A DNA stretch of 52,266 bases from Psychrobacter sp. (GCA_018260445.1 JAGLBE010000006.1:7519-59784), one strand, 5' to 3'; shown: positions 1 through 10,257, counted from the first letter of the stretch. Numbers and translations are program-made. Notes: generated by a model from the sequence alone, not told the origin.

Positions 1-71
1 GCACTCTATCTTTTATATCTTCTATTTTATAATGACCTATTTTTTATCCTCTATAAGGCAAACCGTCTCTT

Positions 72-2402
72 ATGTCTGACACTATCACCACGCCGCCTAC
101 GCCTATCCCCCCCACCCCAATCGCTAATGAGCCGATGGACACCCGCTCGGTGGCCGAATTTACTGAGCAAGCCTACCTGAACTATGCCATGTATGTGATT
201 ATGGATCGGGCATTACCAAACATTGCCGATGGTTTAAAACCGGTGCAACGCCGCATTATTTATGCCATGAGCGAGCTTGGGCTAAAATCGAGCACCAAAC
301 CCAAAAAATCGGCACGTACCGTAGGCGATGTGCTGGGTAAATATCATCCGCATGGTGATACGGCCTGCTATGAGGCGATGGTGTTAATGGCGCAGCCGTT
401 TAGCTATCGCTACCCGCTTATCACCGGACAGGGCAATTGGGGTAGCCCAGATGACCCCAAATCGTTTGCGGCGATGCGCTACACCGAGGCTAAGATGTCG
501 GCTTATGCCAATACCCTGCTGGATGAGCTCGGTCAAGGCACCGTCGATTGGCAAGACAACTTTGATGGCTCGCTGCAAGAGCCGGTTACCCTGCCCGCTC
601 GCCTGCCCAATATCTTGCTCAATGGCACCACCGGCATTGCCGTTGGTATGGCAACCGATATTCCCTCGCACAACTTAAACGAGGTGGTACGGGCAGCGAT
701 TCGGTTGCTAAAAAACCCAGAGTTATCCGTCAAACAGTTGACCCAATCGATTCCTGCGCCCGACTTGCCCACCTTGGCCGAAATCATCACTGGCAAAAAA
801 GACTTGCAAGCCATTTATGAGACGGGGCGTGGCAGCTTTAAGATGCGGGCCATCTATCATGTGGATAAGAATGAGAAAAATCTGGTGATTATTGACGCCC
901 TACCGCATCAGGTATCGGGCAGTAAAATTCAAGAACAAATCGCCAAATTGATGGTCGATAAAAAATTGCCGTGGGTGGTCGATATCCATGATGAGTCCGA
1001 CCACGAAAACGCTTGCCGTATCGTGCTGGAGCTTAAATCAACTCGGGTGGATGTAACACGGGTGATGAGTCATCTATTTGCCAGCACCGATTTAGAGTCC
1101 AATTATCGGGTCAATATGAATATGATTGGCCTTAACGGCAAGCCGCAGGTCAAAAACCTAAAGGAGATTTTGGAAGAATGGCTGGTGAGCCGCCGTGATG
1201 TGGTCACGCGCCGCATCCGCTATCGCCTTGATAAAATAGACAAACGCCTGCATATTTTGGCCGGTTTGCTGATTGCCTATTTGCATATTGACGAGGTCAT
1301 CCGCATTATTCGTGAAGAGGATGACCCTAAACTTGAGTTGATGACTCGCTATGATTTAAGCGAGATTCAAGCCAATGCTATCTTAGATATTCGCTTACGC
1401 CAGCTGGCACGTTTGCAAGAGATTGAGCTAAAGCGGGAGCAGGACGAACTCGCCGCAGAGCGGGCAGGCTTGCAAGAACTCTTGGACAATCGCGATAGCC
1501 TCACGGCGTTAATGATTGACGAATTAACCGCCGATATGAAAGAGCACGGTAACGAGCGCATGTCGCCGGTGGTAGAGCGTGGCGAGGCAACTGCCCTCAA
1601 AGAGTCGGACTTAATACCCAGCGAGCCAATTACCGCAGTGTTATCCAAAGCAGGTTGGATTCGAGCCGCCAAAGGCCATGACGTCGATGCCGCTGGTATG
1701 AGTTATCGCGCGGGCGACAGCTATCAGGCGCATGTGCTGGGCAAATCGAATCAAAAAATAGTTGTGATGGACAGCACCGGGCGCAGTTACAGCATTGAGG
1801 CGCACACCCTTGCTTCCGCCCGGGGTCAAGGCGACCCCCTCACCAGCGTGTTAAAACCGCCTACTGGCGCAACCTTTGAGCAACTGCTGGCAGGCGATGA
1901 CGCGCAGCGCATTATTCTTGCCAGCTCGCAGGGGTACGGCTTTATCAATACGCTCGGCAATTTGGATACCAACCAAAAAGCGGGTAAAAACGTGATTAAC
2001 TTTGACGCTCAGGCGCACTTGCTGCCGGTTGCTTACATCAACGCTTTGGCTGATAATGACGATGATGATAATAACACTGACAATGCCAATACCAACGCTA
2101 CCGCCCTGCAAGACCAAATTGCGGTGGTGACGTCTGCCGGTTATTTGTTGATTTTTGACCTTGACGATTTGCCCGAGCAGCAACGGGGCAAAGGCAATAA
2201 GCTGATTGCCCTTAAAGACGGTGAAGCGGTGGTGGCCGTGATACCGCTACAGCATAATGACAGCTTGACGGTGACCGCTGGCAAACGCCATGTGACCTTA
2301 AAGCCACACGATTTAGCCAACTATACGGGTAAACGTGGCAACCGCGGCGCCCAATTGCCAAGGGGGTTTCAAAACGTGAGTGCAGTGGCGGTGGCGGGGT
2401 AG
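72..2402 (+). CDS. parC: DNA topoisomerase IV subunit A
   Basis: ParC is the DNA-cleaving subunit of topoisomerase IV, which with ParE unlinks daughter chromosomes. The 776-residue product has the full family layout. The cleavage domain carries AAMRYTE with catalytic Tyr137, and [12 protein letters not shown] at 93-104. The offset of 17 to E. coli (Tyr120) makes Thr97 the equivalent of Ser80 and Glu101 of Glu84. The first 20 residues are a Pro/Thr-rich extension. The C-terminal beta-propeller contains an Asp/Asn-rich loop near residues 660-675 that looks like a low-complexity insertion. ParC rather than GyrA is favoured by the [17 protein letters not shown] and [20 protein letters not shown] context. 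parE is not in the window. Only 71 bases precede the gene, with a weak AAGG ribosome site. Confidence 0.97.
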   Translation: MSDTITTPPTPIPPTPIANEPMDTRSVAEFTEQAYLNYAMYVIMDRALPNIADGLKPVQRRIIYAMSELGLKSSTKPKKSARTVGDVLGKYHPHGDTACYEAMVLMAQPFSYRYPLITGQGNWGSPDDPKSFAAMRYTEAKMSAYANTLLDELGQGTVDWQDNFDGSLQEPVTLPARLPNILLNGTTGIAVGMATDIPSHNLNEVVRAAIRLLKNPELSVKQLTQSIPAPDLPTLAEIITGKKDLQAIYETGRGSFKMRAIYHVDKNEKNLVIIDALPHQVSGSKIQEQIAKLMVDKKLPWVVDIHDESDHENACRIVLELKSTRVDVTRVMSHLFASTDLESNYRVNMNMIGLNGKPQVKNLKEILEEWLVSRRDVVTRRIRYRLDKIDKRLHILAGLLIAYLHIDEVIRIIREEDDPKLELMTRYDLSEIQANAILDIRLRQLARLQEIELKREQDELAAERAGLQELLDNRDSLTALMIDELTADMKEHGNERMSPVVERGEATALKESDLIPSEPITAVLSKAGWIRAAKGHDVDAAGMSYRAGDSYQAHVLGKSNQKIVVMDSTGRSYSIEAHTLASARGQGDPLTSVLKPPTGATFEQLLAGDDAQRIILASSQGYGFINTLGNLDTNQKAGKNVINFDAQAHLLPVAYINALADNDDDDNNTDNANTNATALQDQIAVVTSAGYLLIFDLDDLPEQQRGKGNKLIALKDGEAVVAVIPLQHNDSLTVTAGKRHVTLKPHDLANYTGKRGNRGAQLPRGFQNVSAVAVAG

Positions 2403-2602
2403 ATGGGTTTGGGGCGAAAATGCTAAGGGAGCAACAAAGTTTTGCCCAGGGCTACTACTGTCCTATCCAATTTCAATTGCTGCGCATTTCAATTGGTGCG
2501 CAGGTGCGCATCCTACTGGCCTGCGACTATCAATGACAAATCGATAACAGCAGCCTAACAGCAGCCTAAGCGCAGTGGTTTTTGTTGGGACCTAAATTTT
2601 GC

Positions 2603-2642
2603 TCTAGGTTAAAAGCTGACATTGCGCCACTTTTAACCTAGA
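2603..2642. repeat. 13-bp inverted repeat in the parC-lipoprotein gap
   Basis: The 307-base gap after parC holds a perfect 13-bp inverted repeat, TCTAGGTTAAAAG at 2603-2615 and its complement at 2630-2642, with a 14-base loop. No T-run follows, so it is not a canonical terminator. It could be a Rho-independent-like stop for parC, an operator or an mRNA structure before the lipoprotein gene. A short direct repeat (TTAAGTCACC, twice) follows at about 2649-2669. Confidence 0.6.
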
Positions 2643-2709
2643 ATAAACTTAAGTCACCTTTAAGTCACCTTATGGTATTGACCACTACAATCGTTAACAG
2701 GCCATCACT

Positions 2710-3684
2710 ATGTTATCAACTGCTTTTCTAACAGCCGCAGCGCCGAAACCTTTGCAGAAAGGGCTAACAACCTCGCTTGTCGCCGTCGCTATTTTGCTAA
2801 GTGCTTGCCAGCAAGAGGGCACATCAGCCTCTGCACCAGTCATAAAAACCACTGCCAATGAGACTCAATTGGCTACCGCAGCGTCAAATCCTGACGTCAA
2901 TGCTGCCACGCAAGCGGCCTCAGTCGTCGTATCAGCGGCTGCTATCAACCCTGCATCTAATGTAGCCGCTCCAAAACCCATAAGCGCACCAGAGGTCACC
3001 TTTAAAGCCATCCCATTAGACTATTCATTGCCAAAACAAGTTGCCAAACTGTGCTCCGACGCTCCCGACACCAAGCTGGTCGGCTGCCCTGTCGTCGACA
3101 TCAAGCTGGCAGCGGTGCAACCGAAATGGGTTGAACAAGCCATCAATTTAGCCATTACCGATGACAACAGCCCGCACCATAACAAGTTTAAACGCGAGCT
3201 TGACCGCTTTGCCCTAAGCCAATTTGAAGACGAGAGCCCTCTTGGCTATTCCATGGAGATTCAGCCCGATCAACAAAAGGCATATAATAATGTGGCGCAG
3301 TTCTCTATACTCTCAGACCAGTATCTTGGCGGTGCGCATGGTATGCCCAATATCGACTATCTGCTGTTTGACATGAGCCTACAAAGCCAAATTGAGTTGG
3401 CCGATGTGCTGGCGGATAAGGAGGACAAATTTTATGCGTTGGCGCATCAAGCCTTTTTGCAGTATTTAACGGATGAGATGGATATCGCTGCGCCAGATGA
3501 CGTGGCAAGCTATGAAGAAACGTGGCCATTTGAGCTATCTGAGGTGTTTTATTTTGCTGATGCGGGTTTGGTACTGGTGTATCAACCGTATCAATTAGGC
3601 TCGTTTGCGCAAGGATTTATCGAATTAACCATCCCTTATGGCGATTTACAAGGCGTATTAAAAACGGATTATTTGCCAAAATAA
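2710..3684 (+). CDS. Lipoprotein with DUF3298/RsiV-like C-terminal domain
   Basis: Predicted outer- or inner-membrane lipoprotein of 324 residues. The hydrophobic segment ends in a lipobox, LLSAC, with acylated Cys33. A low-complexity Ala/Ser/Thr linker covers about residues 35-100. The C-terminal half ends with a YQPYQLGSFAQGF-type motif followed by a beta strand and IPYGDL. This resembles the DUF3298 domain found in RsiV-like and YkwD-neighbour proteins. RsiV is a lysozyme-binding anti-sigma factor, but no sigma factor gene lies nearby, so that role should not be transferred. It stands alone between parC and an AAA ATPase gene, which starts 39 bases downstream and may be co-transcribed. Function is unknown. 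Confidence 0.75.
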   Translation: MLSTAFLTAAAPKPLQKGLTTSLVAVAILLSACQQEGTSASAPVIKTTANETQLATAASNPDVNAATQAASVVVSAAAINPASNVAAPKPISAPEVTFKAIPLDYSLPKQVAKLCSDAPDTKLVGCPVVDIKLAAVQPKWVEQAINLAITDDNSPHHNKFKRELDRFALSQFEDESPLGYSMEIQPDQQKAYNNVAQFSILSDQYLGGAHGMPNIDYLLFDMSLQSQIELADVLADKEDKFYALAHQAFLQYLTDEMDIAAPDDVASYEETWPFELSEVFYFADAGLVLVYQPYQLGSFAQGFIELTIPYGDLQGVLKTDYLPK

Positions 3685-3723
3685 AGAGTGTTGATAGGTT
3701 GAACGTCTTCAAAAGGATAAGTT

Positions 3724-4875
3724 ATGAAAATTTTAGAATCGAAGTATTATACGCCCAGAAAAATATTTACCGAAAAGTATGTCAATAACCAACCGCAAAT
3801 TCTTGTTAAAGATTTAGAAACAGAAGTGACAATAAGTAACACCCCCTATGAGGAGCTGATTTCGTCGCTTATGACGACTATCAATTTTAATGATGATGAA
3901 ATTGTGATTAAAAGAGAAGCGTTGCAGGATTTTGTACAATGTACCGACTATCACCTAAGTCATTACTCTAAAAAAACCAATAGCTTTTATCGTGGTGAGT
4001 TGTGTTATTTTTATCCCGAATATGCCTTTTTTTTGATTATGAATGAAAACCTAAGCTCCACTTATGATAAGCATATTTTTGAGGCGGGGTATCTGCGCGT
4101 TGAACACTTAGGCTACGATTCAAAAAACCCAGCCTCGCCTAAAAATATCGAAGCGTTTTTTGAGCGTTACCTAGAAAAATACGTGTCCCCTGACGCAAAA
4201 ATATCCTTGTTGTTAAAAGACGGTGATAATTTAGTGTTTAAGTCACACAGCATCAAACCGTATGCGCTCGATTTGGCCACGATGTATAACGATGATTTTT
4301 TGCCAGTGCATAAAAAAATTAAACACGATTTGGTGAATAGCAATAAAGGCGTGGTGATGCTGCACGGCATAGCTGGATCGGGAAAAACCAACTATATTAA
4401 GTGGTTAACCGCACAAATTCCTGAAAAAGATTTTATTTTTGTGCCCAATAACTTGATTGGTATGTTGGCTGAGCCGCAATTTATGTCCATGTTGATTGAG
4501 CAACAAAACTCGGTCTTGGTGCTAGAAGATTGCGAAAACTATATCGCTGAACGCTCAGGTGGCGGCAATACCTCGGATGTGGTATCGACGATTTTAAATA
4601 TTGCGGATGGCATTTTATCCGACGTGCTTGAATGCCAGTTTATTTGCACCTTTAATGCCGATTTATTGGATGTTGACCCAGCTTTGCTACGCCGTGGCCG
4701 CCTAATTGCCCAGTATCAATTTGATAAGTTAAGCGTAGATAAAGCCAATACATATTTAGCCGCTGTGGGCAAAAGTATCCGCGTTGATGCACCAAAAACA
4801 TTGGCCGAAGTCACCAATATTGATGAAAAGCACTATCAGCAACAATCGCTATCGTCAAGCTTTGGTTTTGTTTAA
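3724..4875 (+). CDS. Orphan AAA-family ATPase
   Basis: Cytoplasmic ATPase of 383 residues with a strong AAAAGGATAAG ribosome site. The first 200 residues match no domain I recognise. The AAA module follows: Walker A HGIAGSGKT at 214-222, Walker B VLVLED at 264-269, sensor-1 Asn311, and the second region of homology DPALLRRGR at 318-326 with arginine fingers. The Glu-Asp order in Walker B resembles the BCS1-like clade of AAA proteins. There is no membrane segment and no protease or nuclease domain. No dedicated partner is visible: upstream is a lipoprotein and downstream a convergent transporter. An unfoldase or remodelling role is inferred from the fold only. Confidence 0.8.
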   Translation: MKILESKYYTPRKIFTEKYVNNQPQILVKDLETEVTISNTPYEELISSLMTTINFNDDEIVIKREALQDFVQCTDYHLSHYSKKTNSFYRGELCYFYPEYAFFLIMNENLSSTYDKHIFEAGYLRVEHLGYDSKNPASPKNIEAFFERYLEKYVSPDAKISLLLKDGDNLVFKSHSIKPYALDLATMYNDDFLPVHKKIKHDLVNSNKGVVMLHGIAGSGKTNYIKWLTAQIPEKDFIFVPNNLIGMLAEPQFMSMLIEQQNSVLVLEDCENYIAERSGGGNTSDVVSTILNIADGILSDVLECQFICTFNADLLDVDPALLRRGRLIAQYQFDKLSVDKANTYLAAVGKSIRVDAPKTLAEVTNIDEKHYQQQSLSSSFGFV

Positions 4876-4953
4876 CGGTTAGGATTTTGAGACATTTGAG
4901 GCAAGTGCATAGGTAGGCAGTTATCGTTTGATGCCCGTTTGATGCCAACTGTC

Positions 4954-5016
4954 TATGCCAACTATGCCAGCTATGCCAGCTATGCCAACTATGCCAGCTA
5001 TGCCAGCTATGCCAAT
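4954..5016. repeat. 9-bp tandem repeat, 7 copies
   Basis: Seven head-to-tail copies of TATGCCARC (R is A or G) fill most of the gap between the convergent AAA ATPase and transporter genes. The copies differ at only one or two positions, which suggests recent slippage expansion. No terminator hairpin is visible in this gap. Confidence 0.9.
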
Positions 5017-5024
5017 AACACCAA

Positions 5025-6326
5025 TTACGCTAACTGCTTATCCTTCTTACGATTAAGATAGCTAAATTTAGGGGCCTGAGTAATATATTGCCCTGTGATA
5101 AACCCGATAATGCTGATAAACACAATGTATAACGCTGGAGCAAACGCCACGTATCCGGTGGCATATATTAGCAACAGCGGTAAAATGCCACCCGCCACGG
5201 CATAGGTCGTGTTATAAATAATGGCAACCGAGGTCAACCGCTCCTTAGTAGGAAACAACTGCAGCATCATAATAGGCGCTAACGCAATAACGCCACCACT
5301 AAACCCTAACATGGCATAGGTAATAATCATATAGTCATTGCCCATGTTCTCAATTGTATAAAAAAATATGAGCACTTGGACTATCACAAATAGGGAGCCT
5401 AGCATCAAGGCCTTACCAATGTGGCCTTTGTCCGCCATGACACCATAAAATAAGACACCCAATATAAAGAAAATAATAGCAACACTATTGGCTAAATCGA
5501 CAAGAAAGATATCGACCACATAATTTAAAGCGATAAGTTGTGGTAACAGTAAAACAATGACAATCATAAAGCTTGCGAGCTGAAAACTGCATAAAAAGGA
5601 CAAAAATGTGGCATGAAATCGGCCATAACTTAAGTCAATATCTTTATAGTTGGGGATATAGTTGGTGACGATTTCTTGCTCTAAAAAGAAGGGCGTCTCT
5701 TTTAAATAGCGTGATAAAAACAGGCTCAATAAACCAAATAGGGCTGAGCCGATAAACACCAAGCGCCATACATAATCCACAATGTTGCTGGGGCTAAATG
5801 AGCTAAGTATGAGTTTAAATAGGAGGGTGGTCAGCAACGCGCCTACCAAAAAACTGGCTGAAATTATGCTCACATACAGGCCAAGGCTTTTTTTGGGCAC
5901 ATGCTCGCTGATATAGACCCAGCCTAATACACTATGCGCCGCAAAGCCCATGCCCTGAGCCAAACGCACCAATACAAAAATAATGGGCGCTAATAATCCA
6001 ATTTGGGCGTAGGTGGGCAAAAAGGCGGTGATGCACGAAGTGGCGACAATGAATATTGAGGTCACTTTAAAGGTTGTTTTGCGCCCTTTCACATCGCCAT
6101 AGCGACCAATAAATAAGGCACCTATAGGTCGGGCTAGATAGCCTGCGGCGAACAACCCATAAAATTGTATTTTGGCCAATAAAGGGTTGTCGGTGCTGGG
6201 GAAAAACACTAGGCTAAGCGTGTCGGCCAAATAAAAGTAGATAAGAAAGTCAAAATACACCACGATATTGCTGTAAATAATGATGGCGGTTTGCCTATTT
6301 AACGACTTACGGGCAGTTTCGAGCAT
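5025..6326 (-). CDS. MFS transporter, metabolite:H+ symporter (MHS) family
   Basis: Inner-membrane carrier of 433 residues with 12 predicted hydrophobic segments. The loop between segments 2 and 3 has the MFS motif A variant GRYGDVKGRK at 74-83, preceded by ARPIGALFIG. That sequence is typical of the MHS branch, which includes the osmoprotectant symporter ProP, the ketoglutarate symporter KgtP and citrate/shikimate carriers. Substrate cannot be told from sequence. The neighbouring aconitase gene makes a di- or tricarboxylate tempting, but nothing in the sequence proves it. The start codon has no clear ribosome site. The gene is monocistronic in appearance, with a 281-base gap to the acnA end. 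Confidence 0.85.
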   Translation of the reverse strand: MLETARKSLNRQTAIIIYSNIVVYFDFLIYFYLADTLSLVFFPSTDNPLLAKIQFYGLFAAGYLARPIGALFIGRYGDVKGRKTTFKVTSIFIVATSCITAFLPTYAQIGLLAPIIFVLVRLAQGMGFAAHSVLGWVYISEHVPKKSLGLYVSIISASFLVGALLTTLLFKLILSSFSPSNIVDYVWRLVFIGSALFGLLSLFLSRYLKETPFFLEQEIVTNYIPNYKDIDLSYGRFHATFLSFLCSFQLASFMIVIVLLLPQLIALNYVVDIFLVDLANSVAIIFFILGVLFYGVMADKGHIGKALMLGSLFVIVQVLIFFYTIENMGNDYMIITYAMLGFSGGVIALAPIMMLQLFPTKERLTSVAIIYNTTYAVAGGILPLLLIYATGYVAFAPALYIVFISIIGFITGQYITQAPKFSYLNRKKDKQLA

Positions 6327-6513
6327 ATACAGGGCAACTTAAGAACAAGGTTGGTAAAGTTGGCAACATACTATGCCCTCCACTGCGTAACTTACCAGCA
6401 AGCGATGCGATGTAGAGGGTACGGTTTATCAAACAATCTAATGATTTATGTAGTGTATAGCGTTATAGAATTTAATGTAATAGTTTTTAGAGTGAAATGC
6501 GTCAAATAAGCAT

Positions 6514-6547
6514 AAAAAATACCCAACCTATCTTTGGGTTGGGTATT
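6514..6547 (-). terminator. Rho-independent terminator of acnA
   Basis: An 11-bp perfect stem, AATACCCAACC at 6518-6528 paired with 6537-6547, encloses a short loop of 8 bases. Read on the minus strand it is followed by six T residues. It lies about 60 bases past the aconitase stop codon. Confidence 0.9.
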
Positions 6548-6607
6548 ATAATGATAAAAAGTGCTAGGCTTTGTATCAGTCACGCTCGTCTAAAAGCAAC
6601 CTTTGTA

Positions 6608-9466
6608 TTATTGCGCCGCACCGTTAATCAGCTCACGTAGCACATAATGCAGCACACCGCCATGACGCACATACACCCGTTCTTTTGGCGTTTGTAGCAT
6701 CACATTCACCTCAAAGGTTTTGGTGCTACCATCGCTACGGGTGGCGGTGACCATTGCGGTTTTACTTTCGCCATCGTTTAGCCCGGTAATGCTTAACACC
6801 TCAGAGCCATCTAGCTGATGGGTTTGAATACTCTCGCCCGCTTTAAAGGTGAGTGGCAATACGCCCATGCCCACTAAGTTTGAGCGGTGAATCCGTTCAA
6901 ACGAGCCAGCCAATACGGCCTTGACGCCAAGCAAAATAGTCCCTTTAGCGGCCCAGTCTCGGCTAGAGCCGGTGCCATACTGCTCGCCGCCTAATACTAC
7001 TAAGGTACGGCCATCCTGCTTATACTGCATGGCGGCCTCATAAATCGGCATCTCTTCACCGTCTTGCAAGCTTGCGCTATCGCCTTTAAAGTAGTAAGTA
7101 TAGCCGCCCTCTTTGCCCTGCATCATTAAGTTTTTAATGCGAATATTGGCAAAGGTGCCCCGAGTCATGACGGCATCGTTGCCACGGCGAGAACCATAGC
7201 TGTTAAAGTCTGCCTCTAGCACGCCGCGACCTTGTAAGTATTGCCCTGCTGGCGAGTCGGCATCAATGTTGCCTGCTGGTGAGATATGGTCGGTGGTAAT
7301 GGAATCGCCAAACACGCCCAAGATACGCGCGTTTTTAATATCCGGAATGCCCGCTGGCTGCATGGTCATTCCCTCAAAAAACGGCGGATTTTTGATATAG
7401 GTCGACGCCTCATTCCATTGATACAATTGACTCTCTGGGGAGCTAATCGCATTCCATTCGTCGCTACCCTCATACACCTGACCATAGTTTTTATGGAACA
7501 TCTCGGCATCAATATTGCTAGCAATCAGCGCATCAATTTGCGCCGTGGTTGGCCAAATATCTTTTAAATAGACGTCGTTGCCGTCTTGGTCTTGCCCTAG
7601 CGGCTGCGTGGTTAAATCAATATCCACCGTACCGGCTAGCGAATAGGCAACAACCAAGGGCGGCGAGGCAAGATAGTTGGTTTTCACATGCGAGTGAATC
7701 CGCCCCTCAAAGTTACGGTTGCCCGATAGCACCGACGCCACCACCAAGTCGTTCTCTTCAATACCTTTTTCAATCACATCCGGCAACGGGCCCGAGTTGC
7801 CAATACAAGTGGTGCAACCATAACCCACTAAATAAAAACCAACTTTCTCTAACTCATCCATCAATTGGGTTTTCTCTAAGTAATCGGTGACCACTTTAGA
7901 GCCAGGTGCTAATGAGGTTTTCACCCAAGGCTTCGCCTTTAAGCCTTTCGCAGCGGCATTTTTGGCAACCAAACCTGCCCCAATCATCACCGCAGGGTTG
8001 GAGGTGTTGGTACACGAGGTAATGGCCGCAATCACCACTGAGCCATCGGATAGCTTATGTTCTTTATCATCGATACACACGGTTGAGAAGATGCTATTGT
8101 TTTTAATATCGCTTTTAGCATCACTGTTAACAAGGTTTGCAATAGCCGTATCTTCGGTAGCGACCTCAATTTTGGGTTCTGCTGCCAACGTAGCGGCTTG
8201 CGCTTGCTCACCGCCTTCATGGTCAAAGCGTATTTTGCCCATCATTTCAACCCTGCGGTCTTGGGTCATCTCGCTTAGCGTTTGGGTAAAGCTTTTGTGC
8301 ATATCCGTCAATGGCACGCGTTGATGCGGCAGTTTTGGCCCTGCTAACGAGGGCACGACGCTGGTTAAATCAAGGCTCAACATGCTTGAATACTGCGCTT
8401 TTTGGGTAGTGGTATCATGCCACAAGCCTTGCGCTTTGGCATATTTTTCCACCAGCTCAATTTGGGTTTCGCTACGCCCGGACAAGCGCAAATACTCAAT
8501 AGCGATTTGGTCAATGGGAAATATACCGCACGTCGCCCCATATTCTGGCGCCATATTGGCAATGGTGGCACGGTCAGCCAGCGGCATTTGGTGCAAACCA
8601 TCGCCATAAAATTCGACAAATTTACCCACCACGCCATGGGCACGTAGCATCTCGACCACGCGAAGTACTAAATCAGTTGCGGTCACGCCCTCAGACAATT
8701 TGCCGGTCAACTCAAAGCCAACCACTTGCGGGATGAGCATCGACGACGCTTGACCCAGCATAGCAGCCTCGGCTTCGATACCTCCCACGCCCCAACCCAG
8801 CACGCCGATACCATTAATCATCGTAGTGTGGCTATCCGTACCAAATACCGTATCCGGATAAGCGGTTAGCTCGCCGTGTTGCTCGCTTGCCATCACTACA
8901 CGCGCAAGGTATTCAAGGTTAACCTGATGCACAATACCCGTGGCAGGCGGTACTACCACAAAGTTTTCAAACGCCTGCTTGCCCCAATGCAAGAATTCAT
9001 AGCGCTCGTTGTTGCGCTCAAATTCTATCTTTTTATTTAACTCTAAGGCGTCTTCGCGGCCATAGACATCGACCTGTACCGAATGGTCAACCACCAACTC
9101 GCTAGGAATAAACGGGTTGATTTGTTTGGCATCGCCGCCAAGTTTAACAATGGCATCACGCATGGCCGCCAAATCCACCACTGAAGGCACGCCGGTAAAA
9201 TCTTGCAATACCACCCGCGCTGGCATAAAGGCAATCTCTTGCGACGGCGCTGCGCCCGAATCCCAATTAGCAACGGCTTCAATATGCTCCCTGCCGACGG
9301 ATAAGCCGCCATCTTCATTGCGCAATAGGTTTTCTAGCACAATTTTCATGCAAAACGGCAGTTTGGCAATGTTGCTATAGGTTTCGGTCAGCTTTGGCAG
9401 GCTATAGTAAGCATGGTCTTTGCCGTCGACGCTTAGGGTCTGTTTTACGTTGAATATGTCACTCAT
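6608..9466 (-). CDS. acnA: Aconitate hydratase A
   Basis: Converts citrate to isocitrate via cis-aconitate in the TCA cycle, and in related enzymes also binds mRNA when the cluster is lost. The 952-residue protein belongs to the AcnA/IRP1 branch. The [4Fe-4S] ligands are visible as Cys485 (SCTNTSNP) and Cys551/Cys554 (GYGCTTCIGNSGPL). Their 66-residue spacing equals that of E. coli AcnA (435, 501, 504). The C-terminal swivel domain with GDSITTDHISPAG and GSSRDWAAKGT is complete. The protein is about 60 residues longer than E. coli AcnA, mostly through an Ala/Glu/Asp-rich linker near residues 420-465. A good AAGGAAG ribosome site precedes the ATG. Confidence 0.97.
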   Translation of the reverse strand: MSDIFNVKQTLSVDGKDHAYYSLPKLTETYSNIAKLPFCMKIVLENLLRNEDGGLSVGREHIEAVANWDSGAAPSQEIAFMPARVVLQDFTGVPSVVDLAAMRDAIVKLGGDAKQINPFIPSELVVDHSVQVDVYGREDALELNKKIEFERNNERYEFLHWGKQAFENFVVVPPATGIVHQVNLEYLARVVMASEQHGELTAYPDTVFGTDSHTTMINGIGVLGWGVGGIEAEAAMLGQASSMLIPQVVGFELTGKLSEGVTATDLVLRVVEMLRAHGVVGKFVEFYGDGLHQMPLADRATIANMAPEYGATCGIFPIDQIAIEYLRLSGRSETQIELVEKYAKAQGLWHDTTTQKAQYSSMLSLDLTSVVPSLAGPKLPHQRVPLTDMHKSFTQTLSEMTQDRRVEMMGKIRFDHEGGEQAQAATLAAEPKIEVATEDTAIANLVNSDAKSDIKNNSIFSTVCIDDKEHKLSDGSVVIAAITSCTNTSNPAVMIGAGLVAKNAAAKGLKAKPWVKTSLAPGSKVVTDYLEKTQLMDELEKVGFYLVGYGCTTCIGNSGPLPDVIEKGIEENDLVVASVLSGNRNFEGRIHSHVKTNYLASPPLVVAYSLAGTVDIDLTTQPLGQDQDGNDVYLKDIWPTTAQIDALIASNIDAEMFHKNYGQVYEGSDEWNAISSPESQLYQWNEASTYIKNPPFFEGMTMQPAGIPDIKNARILGVFGDSITTDHISPAGNIDADSPAGQYLQGRGVLEADFNSYGSRRGNDAVMTRGTFANIRIKNLMMQGKEGGYTYYFKGDSASLQDGEEMPIYEAAMQYKQDGRTLVVLGGEQYGTGSSRDWAAKGTILLGVKAVLAGSFERIHRSNLVGMGVLPLTFKAGESIQTHQLDGSEVLSITGLNDGESKTAMVTATRSDGSTKTFEVNVMLQTPKERVYVRHGGVLHYVLRELINGAAQ

Positions 9467-9897
9467 GTTGGCTTCCTTTATTGTTTATGTTTACTAAACT
9501 ATTGATTAAGTAAGGTGGCTAATGGGGATAGTTAAAGTGGAACAGGTTATATAGGGCACATAACCGCTATCGGGTTTTATGAGCTGTCATTTATGAAAAC
9601 AGTTGTACCTCAAGACAGCGACTACCCTAGAATAGATATATGAGACGATAAAAAATGACGAGGATAGTTGCCCTATTAAGATAACAAATATTAGCGACCT
9701 AGTTAATAGCAAGACGTTATAGCCTCGTGGTTTATACGTAACCGCCGTACGGACAGAAGGTCGATGCTCTTCTACAGCTATGACATTGTTGACATTGCTG
9801 ACATTGCTGACATTGCTGACATTGTTATTATGGTCGCTATTACGATGGCTACTATCACCGCTATTCATATTGTCAGATATTGTCATCATCGCCCGTG
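9467..9897. other. Gene-poor gap between acnA and the DUF1622 gene
   Basis: This 431-base stretch should contain the acnA promoter on the minus strand. Apart from the 9-bp tandem array I see no supported gene. A 100-codon minus-strand frame (9587-9889) is Asn/Ser-repetitive because it runs through the array, and it has no ribosome site. Confidence 0.6.
9781..9825. repeat. 9-bp tandem repeat, 5 copies
   Basis: Five copies of TGACATTGY (Y is C or T) lie between the acnA start and the end of the DUF1622 gene. They fall within a 302-base open frame on the minus strand that I regard as non-coding. Copies are almost identical. Confidence 0.9.
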
Positions 9898-10257
9898 CTA
9901 AGGCGTATTATCCATCTCTGCTTTTTTTTGCCAAGGGAAACGCCCCTCAAGTTCTACTTGCAGCGACAGACTTAAAAAGGTGCGAATCAATACAATCACC
10001 CCTAGCACCACCACGCTACGCAGCGTCGGCTCTGTGACTACGGTTGCCATAATGTCCGCGGCAATCAACACCTCAAGCCCAAGTAAAATAGACTTGCCCA
10101 CGCCTTGACGAATATCCAAATAAGTATCATGGCTGAATTTTGTAGCAGCACCAGCGGCTTTAAAAAACGCAAGCACCAACCCTAAAAACATAATCATAAC
10201 GCCAACAAATTCAACAATTTTTGCAATCAAATCAATGCTATGAATTAAATACTCCAT
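9898..10257 (-). CDS. DUF1622 family membrane protein
   Basis: Small inner-membrane protein of 119 residues with three hydrophobic helices. Its DIRQGVGKSILLGLEVLIAADI stretch and the following VVLGVIVLIRTFLS helix are characteristic of the DUF1622 family, whose function is unknown. I chose the ATG at 10257 because GGGAGA lies 9 bases before it; an alternative TTG three codons earlier would overlap that ribosome site. The tail is hydrophilic (FPWQKK). No operon partner is apparent, since the upstream gene is divergent. Confidence 0.85.
   Translation of the reverse strand: MEYLIHSIDLIAKIVEFVGVMIMFLGLVLAFFKAAGAATKFSHDTYLDIRQGVGKSILLGLEVLIAADIMATVVTEPTLRSVVVLGVIVLIRTFLSLSLQVELEGRFPWQKKAEMDNTP

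Noticed and set aside
4954-5016. Short regular repeats as possible CRISPR
   Set aside because: Units are 9 bp and head-to-tail with no spacers, and no cas genes are present. The same applies to the other arrays.
7286-8647. Several open frames on the plus strand opposite acnA
   Set aside because: All are antisense shadows of the conserved aconitase coding sequence.
9587-9889. 100-codon minus-strand open frame (Asn/Ser repeats, one hydrophobic stretch)
   Set aside because: Runs through the 9-bp tandem array, has no ribosome site and no recognisable fold.
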